In this document: piece after piece, positions 11,820 through 23,819 of the stretch
Numbering within the stretch: the stretch's first letter is position 1
Layout of the letters: each line of letters begins with the position of its first letter
NCBI GenBank assembly: GCA_029216955.1
Contig: JANAVB010023997.1
Span: 738,759 to 802,758 of the forward strand
Source: Iris pallida
Taxonomy: Eukaryota; Streptophyta; Magnoliopsida; Asparagales; Iridaceae
Length of the DNA: 64,000 nucleotides
Direction: 5' to 3'
Position numbers and translations under genes: made by a program
The notes under the pieces: model-generated
Databases searched by the model: none
Seen by the model: only the letters and a program-made list of their open reading frames with translations
What the model was told of the DNA's origin: nothing

Positions 11820-12695
11820 GAAATGGATAAAGGTATATGAGATAGCACAATGTTACATTCTGGCACCTATGTTAAATCTGCTGTAACATCAACATCATGC
11901 CATGGCCACAGCTTATGATTTGATGTATAACCTCAAGGAACTCTTCAGACATCAGAGTTGGACAGCTAGGTAGCTTGCTATGAAGAGTTTGATGAATACG
12001 ACCATGGTTGAAGGGACGCCAGTAAGGTTCATATTCTTAAGATGATGGATCATCTGAATAACATAGAAATCCTTTGAGCTAAAATCGATGGAGGAACCTA
12101 GGTCGATATCATTCTCAGGACTCTGCCTAAAAAATTTAACTTGTTTTTTCTTAAATACAACATGAACAAAAGGTTGTATAGTTTAGCGAAACTTGCAAAA
12201 GAACTACAGGATGCTGAAGATCTTTTCAGGCAGAATAGTCATATTTATGTTACTGAAAAGGCTTCTATTTCTATGCCGAAAGACGGTAAGAAGATGAATA
12301 ACATTCAGAAATAAACAAATTCAGCAAAGAAGGACATGGGACCTCAAGACGCTGTGAAAAAGTCGAAAGGCAAGTGTTTCAAGTACAAAGGGTCAGGACA
12401 ATGGAAGAGTGACTGTCCACTTCTCAAACAAGGGAACAGAGAAGGTATATCTCATTTACTAGAAGTTGAAACATGTTTAATGGTGTTATCTACCGGGACC
12501 TGGTGTGTAGATACATGAGCCACCAATCATGTCTGCAATTTATTACAGGGGTTTTAGGAAAGTAAGCGGCTTAGTGATGGAGAAATATGTTTGTTCATGG
12601 GTGACGCTATAAAAGTTGTATTTATTGCAGTAGGAGATGTTATTTTATCCTTTGGTAGAAATAAGTCTTTGATATTGAGAAAGTTCTTTTTGCAC
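11820..12695 (+). pseudogene. Copia gag and protease start, degenerate
   Basis: Plus-strand frames give a UBN2-type Copia gag: YDLMYNLKELFRHQ near 11910-11950, MDHLNNIEIL near 12045, YNMNKRLYSLAKLAKELQDA near 12160-12215. The zinc knuckle is decayed: KCFKYKGSGQWKSDCP (12370-12418) has lost the second Cys and the His of CX2CX4HX4C. The protease start WCVDT-stop-ATNHVCN near 12500-12540 resembles the Copia WxxDSGA(T/S)xH site but carries a stop in it. Further protease-like sequence (GDAIKVVFIAVGDVIL) runs to the MITE. Inactive. Confidence 0.8.
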
Positions 12696-13005
12696 CAGGG
12701 TCGGCCCTTGCCCAGGGCGGCTAGGGCGACCGCCCAGGGCCCCATGAAATTTGGGGGCCCAAAAAAATTAATTTAAATGTATATATATATTAGTAATCTT
12801 ATATTAAAAATAGAACTAATATATAATATGATCCTCTTTTAACATAAAACATTTGTGGTGTAGTGGTAGTTTGTTATACTTGTACACAAGAGGTCCTAGG
12901 TTCTAACCTTGGTTGTATCATTTTTTAGTTCAATTTTTTTATATTACATATGGGCCTCATTTTAAAAATTTGCCTAGGGCCCCCATTAACCCAGGGCCGG
13001 CCCTG
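12696..13005. mobile_element. hAT-type MITE (310 bp) inside Copia element
   Basis: The ends are inverted: cagggtcggcccttgccc at the left and ccagggccggccctg at the right. Flanking 8-bp duplication: ttttgcac (12688-12695) and ttttgcat (13006-13013), 7 of 8 matching. An 8-bp duplication and CAGGG-type ends indicate hAT. There is no transposase. The interior holds a tRNA-like segment: box-A-like tggtgtagtgg (12856-12866) and box-B-like ggttctaacc (12899-12908). Removing the MITE rejoins the Copia protein between its protease and integrase regions. Confidence 0.85.
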
Positions 13006-13013
13006 TTTTGCAT

Positions 13014-14330
13014 CTTCACTTAGAAAAAATTTGATTTCTGCTTCTATGCTATTTAAGGATGGATATTCAGTTTCTTCAATAAAAATATTGTTGTTAGGAA
13101 AAATACGCATTTAATCTATTCTGGTGCATTAGTAGATAATTTATATGTCGTTAATCATATTTTACCCACAATGCAACTTATGGAAATGAATAATACATCT
13201 TCTAAATTAAATAAGAAAAAAACCTTTTTTGTATGAACCAAACATATCGTTGGCACTTGCGATTAGGCCATATTAACCTAAGAAGGATTCAAAGATTGGT
13301 TACAGATGGACCTTTGATTTCATTGGAAATAAAGGCACTTTCAGTTTGTGAATTCTGTTTGGAAGGTAAAATGTTCAAAATGCCTTTTAAGTCAAAGGGA
13401 TATAGGGCCAAAGATGTGTTAGAATTGGTTCATTCTGATTTGTGTAGGCCCATGACTATCCAGGCTAGAAGTGGCATTGAATATTTTGTCACATTCATTG
13501 ACGATTATTCAAGGTATGGATACATTTACTTGATGTGTCGTAAGTTTGAGTGCTTTAAGAAATTCAAAGAGTACAAGACTGAAATGAGGGAAAGTCATAG
13601 AAAATGTATCAATTCATTACATTTCGATCATGGTGGCGAGTACCATTTTGGAGAGTTTAGGTTTACTTATCAGAAGCTTGGATTATGTCCCAATTGACTG
13701 CACCTAGAACACACCACTAGAATGGTATAGCAGAAAAAAGGAATAATACTCTTATGGAGATACGCCTTAGAGAATACAGGTTATATTCTGAACTTGGTAC
13801 CATCAAAATTCGTACCTATTACTCCCATAGAGATGTGGATCGGGCGGAAGCCTAGTCTGAAACACATTCAGATTTGGGATAGTCTAGCACATGTGTTGAA
13901 TGGGAAAGAAGATAAGTTGGAATCCCATACAGAAGTATGCTTGTTTGTAGGCTATCCAAGAGGAAAGAATTGAGGTATATTTTATAGTCCTAAGGATCGA
14001 AAGGTCATTGTTGGCCCCAATGCCCGATTATTAGAGGAAGATTATGTGATGAACCATAAACCCATAGAGTTGTTCTAGAAGATTTGAGAGGAGAGACACC
14101 TAATAATTCAATACCAACAGTACAAGAGAAGGAACCACAAGTAACTGCACAACGTGTCACAAATGTTACACCACAACCTATATTACCTCGTCGTAGTAGG
14201 AGGGTTATGATACGTGACAGATTTAAGTTCTTGGGAGAGTCGTCATACTTCATTCCTGATGAACAAGATTATGATCCCTGCAGCTATAATGAAGCACTAC
14301 AAGATAAAGATACATAATCTTGGCAAAAAA
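13014..14330 (+). pseudogene. Copia integrase region, broken
   Basis: Plus-strand: KNLISASMLFKDGYS near 13030-13065, then GAG_pre-integrase and zinc-binding part (WHLRLGHINLRRI near 13248-13287; CEFCLEGK near 13350), then the catalytic core: LVHSDLCRPM near 13425, FVTFIDDYSRYGYIYLM near 13485-13530, HFDHGGEY near 13622. Downstream, in changing frames, come the Copia hallmarks IWIGRKPSLKH (near 13835) and CLFVGYPRGK (near 13940). Stops near 13696 and later break the frame. The normal DNGGE motif reads DHGGE here. Confidence 0.86.
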
Positions 14331-14332
14331 TA

Positions 14333-15830
14333 ATGATATCAAAAATAAAATTAATAGATTCTAATAAGGTCTGGAAGCTTGTAGAACCATCCACTAGTAT
14401 AAAAGTCATTGGATGCAAGTGGGCCTATAAGAGAAAAAGAGGAGCAGACGGTAAGGTTGAAACATTTAAAGCATGGGTTGTTGCAAAAGATTTTACTCAG
14501 AAAGAGGGTATTGGTTATGAGAAAACTTTTTCGCTAGTAGCTATGCTTAAGTCTATTCGGATTCTTTTATCTATTGCATCTCATCTCGATTATGAGATTT
14601 GGCAAATGAATGTCAAGACAGATTTCCTTAATGAAAGTATTGAGGAAAACATCCATATGAAGCAACCAGACGGTTTTATTGAAAAGGGCCAAGAGCATCT
14701 TGTTTGTAAGCTCAAGAAGTCTATTTATGGACTTAAGAAAGCTTCCAGATCTTGAAACAACCGTTTTGATTAGGTGATAAAATCCTATGGATTATACCAA
14801 TGTTCGGATGAATCTTGCGTATACAAAAAGTATTTGACGAAAACGTGATGGTATTCCTAGTACTTTACGTGGATGACATCTTGCTCATTGAAAACAATGT
14901 GAAGGTGTTATCTAATGTGAGGGTATATTTATTCAAACAGTTTGATATGAAGGACTTGGAAGAAGCATGTCACATCCTTGGGATCAAAGTTCTACAAGAT
15001 CGCAAGAAAAGGATGTTGGACTTATCTCAAGCTACCTATATTAATAATATACTAACTCGTTATAGCATACAAAATTCTAAGAAATATTTCTTACCTTTTA
15101 GGCATGGAATATCTCTATTAAAGGAGCAGTGTTCGAGAACATCTAAAAAGATAGAGGACATGAAAGTGATTCCTTATGCTTTAGCAGTTGGGAGCTTAAT
15201 GTATGCAATGCTATGTACGAGACCAGAAATCTACTTTGTCATTGGCATGGTTAGTAGATATCAGTCTAACCCAGGATATGATCACTGGACTGCGGTAAAG
15301 CATATTCTGAAGTACCTGAAAATGACTAAAGTTTATATGCTAGTTTACAAGGCAGATAGTTTAGTACCCTTGGGTATACAAACTCAGATTTTAGTCATAG
15401 ATTCCAAAAAATCTACCTCATGTTATGTATTTACCTTCGGAGATGGAGCCAAAGTATGGAGGAGTATCGAACAAAAATATATTGCAGATTCTACCATAGA
15501 AGTCGAGTATGTGGCAACCTCTGAGGCAGCCAAAGAAGCGGTTTGGCTTAGAAACTTCCTATTGGACTTGGATGTGGTACCTAGTTTGTCTAAGGCTATT
15601 ATACTTTATTGTGATAATAGTGGTGCAGTTGCAAACTCGAAGAAACCATAAGCCCATAAGATAGGTAACACATTGAGCGCAAGTACCACCTAATATGAGA
15701 TATCATAAAGAGATGAGATGTTATTGTGACCAAGATAGCATCAGCAGACAACCTAGTTGATCCCTTTACAAATAGTTTACCGGCTAAGACTTTTAATAGT
15801 CATGTTGAGGGAATGTGAGTCAAATACGTG
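14333..15830 (+). pseudogene. Copia reverse transcriptase and RNase H, broken
   Basis: The plus-strand frame 14333-14755 carries VWKLVEPSTSIKVIGCKWAY, AWVVAKDFTQKEGIGYEKTF and CKLKKSIYGLKKASRS, the classic Copia RT start. A stop at 14753 and a frame change follow, then 14815-15651 has the catalytic LYVDDILLIENN (near 14860), MVSRYQSNPGYDHWTAVKHI (near 15250) and RNase H motifs (IEVEYVATSEAAKEAVW near 15500; LYCDNSGAVANSKKP near 15605). A stop at 15649 precedes the usual tail, recognisable to about 15815 (DNLVDPFTNSLPAKTF). These domains copy RNA to DNA; this copy cannot. Confidence 0.9.
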
Positions 15831-15897
15831 GCAACAGGGCTTTAAGTATAGGTGGAAGATTTGTAACAGTATACTAAAGAGCAATGTTTTGAGTATA

Positions 15898-16825
15898 GGT
15901 GAGAGATTGCTAGGGTTATATACTAAAAGCATCACTTTTATATTAAATATATTTTCTTATCTTTTTTGAATGAGAATTATATGTGCAAATATTTGCATAT
16001 TATATCTGTTATATTATTAATGCAAGTGTCAGATATTATACATTGTAGATAATATGGTGTGTGGTGTCATACAGAAGATCATATTATCAGTTCCCGATAT
16101 GATATAAATGGTTCACAACCTAGATGGATTTGGACAAACCATTGGTAATGTTGTAGTGCAATATGATATTAGTTTATCTTAACTATAGGTTTACACTAGT
16201 ACACTTTGTGTGTATTGAACAGGACCACTTGAGGTTGTTCTCTTTATACTGACTACATAAGAGAACAAACACCTCTATTATTATGGATGCATGTGCTTTT
16301 AATCCGGATATAATAACATAAATATATATGCAGTGTGCATTACTTTGACTCATAAAAGAGTGAGATTCATTATGGGTCAACAACCTATATGAATTGGGTA
16401 ATTCCATTGTGTATATGATGGGTTGTTGATTATAAAAAGAATTTATGTCCCTATATATCGGTTGATGATGTCCCCTTAAGGAGCTCATAAGGATTGTCAT
16501 GTAAACCCTGCAGGTGGATCATATCTGTCATGACAAATAAAGTTGAGTTGTACTACTTAAGGATAAAAGATGACAATCAATATAGTTTGTCAGTAACTTA
16601 ATTTGATCGACGAACATTCGATATGTTAACATGAGAAGACGAATATGCATATAATAAGAAGGAGCCCATAAACATAATTTGGTATTAGGAATGTAGTACA
16701 ACAATAGCTCTTTAGTAGACCGAGCTATTGTTAACAGGCCTGGGTTATATGTTCGGACTGAACACGGGATACCTAGATCCATTAGGAGACCTAACCTTAA
16801 TTTTTTCTCATTGTCCCTGTTGTAG

Positions 16826-16881
<56 letters not shown>

Positions 16882-17456
16882 ATATATATACCTTATATTC
16901 TCTGCCCGTGATATGTATCAGAAAAAAAAATAACTTTCTCTAAATTCGTTATTCTCGTAAGGAGAAAAAGAGAGGTCAGCCAAGAAAAATAAGGTTGGGA
17001 GATCGTCGTCCACACGACGTCCATCCTAGGAAGGAATACAACAGAAGATCTTGAGGTTTCTATAATCGAGGTTGCTAGAAACTATCATCTACTTTCCATC
17101 ACTTCAGGTATAATTCGTGAACCCTAGTTTTCTCCATTTAAGGATTAGATCACGCTTTGTGCCTGTTCATGCTTTATCGATCGATATGCACACCAATTCA
17201 CAGTCCTGAGATTCTCGCCATTTAAAGTTTAGAATTAACACATGCACAGATTAACTCTGAAATCTTGCCGCATGGATGATGAATCGTTATACGGCAAGCT
17301 TTGCCGCATAGGCGGGGTTCCATCACATGGTTCAATTCATGATCCTAGGGATTCTAGTTCCATCAAAGAGTACTACAAATATGGTCTTATTCTATCCTTA
17401 TACATCTCGGAATGGATCAACCCCCCCTCCTTGATCCTCGTAATGATGCCCGCCTT
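15898..17456 (+). repeat. Copia 3' LTR region (right edge uncertain)
   Basis: Directly after the RNase H tail, a purine tract ggtgagagat (15898-15907) precedes tgctagggttatatac, a likely LTR start at 15908. The long non-coding stretch that follows has a (TA)n run near 16830-16877. No partner LTR exists in the window and I could not fix the CA end; it lies somewhere before element B at 17462. A frame at 17242-17511 has no recognisable domain. Confidence 0.55.
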
Positions 17457-17461
17457 GTCGC

Positions 17462-20345
17462 TGTCACTTTCCGTTCCCAAAATACGTATTTTAAATGCAT
17501 GTACTGCTTAAATATATTTATTTAATATTTATCATGTATTGTTCTGTATTTTAATTCCTTTAATTTCACGCAAATTAATTCTTCTGCAATTTTATTTCTG
17601 TATTTTATTTCCTGCTTTTATACTCTGCTTTAGCTATATCTTGGGTTCGGCTTGGATTGGATTAGTATGTTGGTTCAACATGAACCGAAACAAACCCCCA
17701 CCTACCACCACCCCTTCTATTTAAAGCCCCCAAACACTTTCTCTCTCTTCATTACTCTCCTTCACCATTACTCTTTTTCTTCTTTCTCATTACTCTCTCC
17801 ACCTACCAAACCCATAGGCAAGTACATCTTGATTTTTCATGAGGACCCATTTTTATGGTTCCATTCTCTTTCCCTTGTGATTTTAAGAGAGTTTAGAACT
17901 TGACATTTTTCGTTTTGAAGTTTTATTTTTAGTAGATCTAAAAATTAGTTATTTTCAGATTTGGTGGTTTTGATCTATCAAACTTCTTTGTTTTCAAGTT
18001 TTGATGGTTCCATATTGTAGAGAATTTTATTCTACCCAATTTTGATCTTTAAAAAGTTGGATTTGGACTTATTTTGACCAAGTTATGGACTTTTGGAGCT
18101 TTGGGTTCAACCATGGAGTTCTTGCTAATTTTGGAGAAGACAGTGAGCAGTGTACGCGAGCTTTTTAGCTTGCGCCACTGAGCTGCACGCGCTCTTTAGC
18201 GCAACGCAGTCTGACTCGTACGCTGCCTTTTGGAGTCGTATGGACTTGCATACGCTGCCTTGATGAGGAGTCGTATGGAGTACATACGCTGCCTTGAAGA
18301 GGAGTCGTATGGAGTCCACACGCTAGCCAGACTTGAGCGTAGCCTGACTTGAGCGTAGCCTGACTTGAGCGTAGCCTGACTTGAGCGTAGGCAGACTTGA
18401 GCGTAGCCTGACTTGAGCGTAGGCAGACTTGAGCATAGGCAGACTTGAGCGTAGCCTGACTTGAGCGTAGCCTGACTTGAGCGTAGGCAGACTTGAACGT
18501 AGCCTGACTTGAGCGTAGGCTGACTTGAGCGTAGCCTGACTTGAGCGTAGGCTGACTTGAGCGTAGCCTGACTCGAGCGCAGTCTACTTAACCTGGATCT
18601 TCTATAGCCCTGTATATTGATATTTTATTAGATATTTAACGTCCATTTTATATCCTTACGCCTTTTGGCATAAACTTGATATAATCATGATATGTTAATA
18701 TTTCTGTTAAATATAGATTGTTACGTGGGATGTACCATGTGTCGTGAATTGGATTATAGATACCCCGGTTGACTGAAAGTAAACCCTGAGAGTTGTAGAC
18801 TCGATCCCACTGAATACTAGTTGACTTTCATGCCTTGTCACCATTGATAATGATTGTGACCTTGACTAATAATTCATCATGCGTTCCTAATTGGAACTAA
18901 GAGACTAGCTAGTCGTCTTATTGAATTGAATGAATGAGACACGTTCATACTAATTATGAACTATTGAAATCGACTGGCTAATCCCGAATATTGGCATACA
19001 GACACATGCAGGCTTCAATTCATTTATTATTTATTTATCTTACCAAAGAAGCATGTGTACTTTATGGTCAAGGCATGATTACTCCGTGGTTAGTTTTGAT
19101 TGTTGCATTACGCTATGTAAGACCTACAACCTGACCGCACTGGTATCATTGTAGAGTTGTGCATATCGTACCCCGTACGAAAGTACTCATTCTGAATGAC
19201 CATGATCCATGGCATGGTACTTCACTCAACGTAGAGACTACTAAGTTAAATAAAATAATGATTGCATGGAGAGAATGGATTCCCGAGTTCTTACATGGCA
19301 GCCCTCTTGGGACTAGTAGTGCACGACAGGCCGGTTGGTCCCCACAGATACTGTAAATCTGCCACACGGGCAAGGAGCGGTATCTGGTTATATTATCTAT
19401 TGAATATTGTATATTAATGACGGGCGTCCCGCTGGGACTCGTCTAATTCATGATTGGCACAATTGATTGATTGAGTAAACTAGCCTTGCTTGCGCATAGT
19501 AAGAACTGAGAAATCCTTTATTGCATAATTCCAGGATAACTTGGGACTCACAATAGCAAGCCGTAGTAGTTGCCTGGCCGTTTAAATTGATTTGTTTGTG
19601 TATTGTATCTCCTCTGTTAACTACTGAGATGATCAGAAGGTCAGGACATGACGGGCCAACTTCTGTCCTTGTTTGGTTGGGAGGTTGGTTCAAAGTGTCA
19701 TGATGTTGTGTGAGTCCTAGTAGATAGCAGAGATCTATTATCATATTCTCTTATTACTGGCTTCATTCCTCATATCGTGCTCCCTTGCGGTACTTGCTAT
19801 TAGAGGTCTAACCTCTCTGGTTTTGCATGGCCAGATTTAGAGCCAGTCCCCGAGGATCCAGCTTACTTCTACCTCCAAGATAGTCAACACTAGAGGGATG
19901 ATCGCAGGAGGACTCGAGTGGGTTTCTTACTTCCCCACCCGTTTTGTTATCTACTTTATATTTGGCCGTTTGGCACCGACATGTTAGTCGGATTGTCTTG
20001 TACTTACTTTTATATAATTATAATTAAGTCAGACTGCAGCTGATAACAATTGTGTACACTTGCTATATCATCTGGCTATGTTTTGTAAAGCCAGATATCA
20101 AGAACATTTTGATCGAGCGTTTGGGACGCCTTACTGCTTTATCTCACATGTTCTCTATTTCTGTTTCTTGTTTGAATGATTGAGACAATAGATGGGAAGT
20201 GACCATAGTGAGACTTTTATGTAGTATGCACCCCCCTCGTCCTGTAGACAGCATTGATCGTATTATACGGTATTCATCTACCCGTAATACGTAGCTGGCT
20301 GAGTTATTCCCCCGCTCTCCAGTATTCTGGTTCTGGAGCATGACA
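17462..20345 (+). repeat. Element B 5' LTR (2884 bp)
   Basis: Begins tgtcactttccgttccc and ends ggttctggagcatgaca. The 3' LTR aligns along its whole length with scattered substitutions; it is 48 bp longer, equal to three 16-bp units of the internal array. Internal landmarks: hairpin gcgctctttagcgc (18189-18202), array (18325-18582), then the conserved block tccattttatatccttacgc (18642-18661) containing a likely TATA box. Confidence 0.95.
18325..18582. repeat. 16-bp tandem array in element B 5' LTR
   Basis: About 16 copies of cctgacttgagcgtag with a frequent variant (gcagacttgagcgtag). It sits about 60 bp upstream of the presumed TATA block, inside U3. There are no spacers, so it is not a CRISPR array. 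Confidence 0.95.
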
Positions 20346-20372
20346 AGGTTTTAGTGGTGGCCCATGCAGGTC
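20346..20372 (+). promoter_or_regulatory. Element B primer-binding region
   Basis: Directly after the 5' LTR: aggttttag, then tggtggcccatgcagg (20355-20370). The same second stretch is present at the equivalent place in elements A and C. It is not the initiator-Met primer site common in plants; the tRNA is unknown. Confidence 0.45.
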
Positions 20373-20658
20373 TGATTTCAGACTTGTGGGGTGTTTAATA
20401 GGATGTCTCAATCACACATGTTTTCCCTTGATCTTATGATTCGTTACTCTCAACTCTAGCTTGACATTCCAGTATCCTTTGACTTCATTGATCCTTCATG
20501 TCTGGTCATTTGATTGTTCTCTTGTCCCTTTTCTTAGGGGCACCTCGTCCGCACCTGTCAGAGCTGGACAGCAACAACATGGACAGCAACATGGATAACC
20601 TGACCAGGATGGTCAGCAACAAGGGCCAGTACTACCCCAAGGGACTATCCAAGAAGAA

Positions 20659-21990
20659 GTGATAGTGGAAGCAGCAGCTGGATCACAGTATCCGGATGTT
20701 CCACCACCACCAACAGTTCTACCTACCCCTGCGGAAATGGACACACCGGCTCTTCTGGAAATCATGAGAGGGATGATGGCTACTCAACAACATCAAATGT
20801 TAGCCCAATATCGCATGCACGCTCAGTTACAAGAGCAGAACGTACTACTCAACCAAGGGTTGTAGACAGCTTTGGAAAGAGGGACAAGGCCGGATTCTGG
20901 AGCATCAACCAGATTTTGTAAGTTCAACCCTCGCCGTTTTAAAGGAATGGAGGATGCTATTTCAGTAGATGCATGGCTTAAGGATATTGAGGCTATCCTG
21001 ACAGCAGCTAAGGTGCCGACAGAAGAACGTGTGGATCAGGTGAAGTTGTTACTTCAGGATCTCGCACGTGAATGGTGGGAATCAGAGGAAGTAGGTATTA
21101 GACGTCCCGTTGCTTGGGACGATTTCACAGCAAGATTCAAGACGAAGTACTATGGAGTTGTAGCGCAGTTTGAGCTACAACAGAAGTTTATCAACCTCAA
21201 GCAGGCCGGCAAGACGGTAGATGCTTATGCAGCGGAGTTCTGCAGATTGAGTAGGTTTGCCCCAGAGATGGTAGCAACGGAGCGCCAGAGGGCTATGAGG
21301 TTTCAGCAAGGGTTTCATCTTGAGCTCTTGCAATTGATAGAGGGACACAATTACCAGACTTTTGATGAGATATTGACGGTAACCCGAAGGCATGAGATCA
21401 CCATTCAGAGGATCACAGTAAGGACTGGAGGTCAGAAGAGATCTCACAGTCAGATTGAAGGAGGAGGGGGAGCAGCGCCCCGAACAACAGCACCATCCCT
21501 TGGTATTCGCATTCACGTTGTGGCAATGCGAGGGCTAGCACCACCACCCAGACAGCAGCAGCAACAGAAGAAGAACCAGCAACCCCCAGCGGGCTGTACT
21601 TATTATGGGAAGATGGGGCACACTAGAGATGTGTGTCGGGCATTGAACGGACTGTGTTTGATATGTGGAAATCCAGATTATCGGGTTACCACATGTCCCA
21701 TGAATTCGAGGTCAGGAGGACCAGTGCAACAGTTTCCTGCTCTGCCAACACCAGGGGCAGGGCAGTATCGAGGACCAGCAGTGGCAGTGAGACCATTGGC
21801 CCAACGTCCGTTAATGCCGCAGGCTCAGATGTTTCGGCAGCAGGGACCGCCGCTACAACACCAGCATAGATCACCCCAGCATCATCAAGGAAGGGGCCAA
21901 CAGCAGCACCAGGCTAGGCCACAACATGGGAACCAGCAAGGAGGTCGAGGGCAGGCATTTACTCTATCCTTGGAGGAGGTATTAGCATCG
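20659..21990 (+). pseudogene. Element B gag with one in-frame stop
   Basis: The frame opens at an ATG at 20659, hits tag at 20863-20865, and then stays open in the same frame. Gag core: [20 protein letters not shown] near 20917-20976, and [18 protein letters not shown] near 21073-21126. The C-terminal part has two zinc knuckles near 21590-21700, each one ligand short: [14 protein letters not shown] (Tyr at the second Cys) and [14 protein letters not shown] (Tyr at the His). A Gln/Pro/His-rich linker follows to about 21955. Gag would form the particle; this copy would be truncated at the stop unless it is read through. The true N-terminus is uncertain. Confidence 0.88.
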
Positions 21991-23819
21991 GGAGATGTTA
22001 TGGCAGGTAACATTCTCGTCGCCTCATATCCCGCAGTAGCATTGTTTGATTCGGGAGCATCACATTCATTTATATCTGCACAATTTATGACACGGCTAGG
22101 AATGGAGTTCGAGGCATTGCTAGGGAGGTTGAATATACTCACTGGCAATGGGCTCATAGGAGTTAGTAGAGTTATTCTAGCGTGTAGTGTTGTAGTTTGC
22201 GGGCAATCCTTACCCGCCCAGTTGATAGAATTTCCTGTTGGAAATTTCGACGTTATCTTAGGCATGGACTGGCTGAAAGACAGTCATGCGATAATAGATT
22301 GTCGTAGAGGGAGTGTATCTTTTGATATTCCAGGCATGAAGAGATTCACCTTAGTCAGGTCAGAGGCAACTCAGCAAGAGCAGGGAGTAGTAACAGCAAT
22401 GGAAGAAGTTCAAGTTCTGAAGGTAGTTGAAGAATTTCTAGACATATTTCCCGAAGAACTTCCAGGTCTACCACCGGTTAGATATATTGAGTTCAGCATA
22501 GAATTGGCACCTGGAACTAAACCAATATCAGATCGGGTTTATAGAATGGCGGATTCAGAGCAGGCCAAGGTGTATCAGCACATAGAGGAATTGAAGGAGA
22601 AGAAGTTTATCCAAGCTAGCATATCACCCTGGGCAGCACCAGTGGTACTTGTTGGGAAGAATGATGGATCATCCAGATTGTGCATCGATTATAGGAAGCT
22701 TAATGCGGCAACAGTAAAGAACAAGTACCCACTACCAAGGATCGACGACTTGTTTGACCAGTTGAGCACAGCTAGAGTTTTCTCCAAGATAGATCTTCGT
22801 TCAGGGTACCATCAAGTGAGGGTTCGAAAGGAAGACATTCCCAAGACAGCATTCAGGTCGAAGTATGGACATTATGAATTCTTAGTAATGCCGTTTGGTT
22901 TGACCAATGCTCCAACTATATTCATGGATTTGATGAACCGCATCTTTATGCCATATTTAGATCGGTTTGTCGTGGTGTTTCTCGACGATATTCTCGTATA
23001 CTCTGCTAGTGAAGAGGAGCATGAAGACCACCTCAGGAAAGTGTTGCAGGTTCTGAGAGAGAACCAGTTGTATGCCAAGCTCAGCAAGTGTGAGTTCTGG
23101 ACGGATCATATTTTATTTTTGGGTCACATCATATTAGGAGCTGGAGTAGCAGTGGATCCCAAGAAGGTAGAAGCAGTAGAGAGTTGGCCAGTACCCAAGA
23201 CCGTAGCTGATGTACAGAGTTTCTTGAGATTGGCAGGATATTACAGAAGATTTGTATCAGATTTTGCAAGACTTTCAGCACCCATGACCCGCTTGACACA
23301 AAAGGATGTACCATTCGTCTGGTCGGCAGAATGCCAGGCATCATTTGAGAATCTGAAGCAGAAGTTGATATCAGCACCTATCCTTACATTGCCAGTTGGA
23401 CCCGGAGGTTTTACAGTATATTGTGATGCGTCAGGTAAAGGACTTGGATGTGTCCTCATGCAACATGGAAAGGTGATAGCGTATGCATCTAGGCAACTTC
23501 GGGACCACGAAAAGAATTATCCAACTCATGATTTGGAGTTGGCGGCAGTAGTATTTGCTTTGAAGCTATGGAGGCATTACTTATATGGTGACCGAGTGGA
23601 CATGTACACAGACCACAAAAGTCTAAAGTACATCTTTACTCAGAATGAGCTGAACATGAGGCAGAGAAGATGGTTAGAGCTGATCAAGGATTACGACGTT
23701 GAGCTTCAGTATCATCCAGGCAAGGCTAATGTGGTAGCAGACGCTCTCAGCAGAAGAGGCGGCACATTTATGTTGACAACACAGAAGCACATCTTAGAAG
23801 ACCTTCAGGAGATGGGCAT
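21991..23819 (+). pseudogene. Element B protease, RT and RNase H (pol, first part)
   Basis: Continuous in frame with gag. Protease: [16 protein letters not shown] near 22038-22085, and [10 protein letters not shown] near 22246. Reverse transcriptase: [20 protein letters not shown] near 22530, [20 protein letters not shown] near 22680, [20 protein letters not shown] near 22785, and catalytic [11 protein letters not shown] near 22975. RNase [20 protein letters not shown] near 23416, and [10 protein letters not shown] near 23608. All catalytic motifs look intact. The frame is cut by element C between codons GG(C) and AT(C) (duplication 23815-23819) and resumes in frame at 31887. Confidence 0.95.

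Larger units (their letters stand above)
11815..17456 (+). mobile_element. Ty1/Copia retrotransposon, 5'-truncated
   Basis: Plus-strand order is gag, protease, integrase, reverse transcriptase, RNase H, then an LTR-like region: integrase before RT is diagnostic of Ty1/Copia. The 5' LTR and the first part of gag are missing, the left edge being a MITE remnant. Many stops and frameshifts are present. A 310-bp hAT-type MITE interrupts it at 12696-13005. Element B's left LTR (17462) was inserted at or just past its right end. Confidence 0.87.

Noticed and set aside
17242..17511. 89-codon frame before element B
   Set aside because: No family recognised; lies in the Copia LTR region.
18325..18582. 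Regular short repeats resembling a CRISPR array
   Set aside because: Units are contiguous without unique spacers, lie inside an LTR of a plant element and recur in the other LTR.
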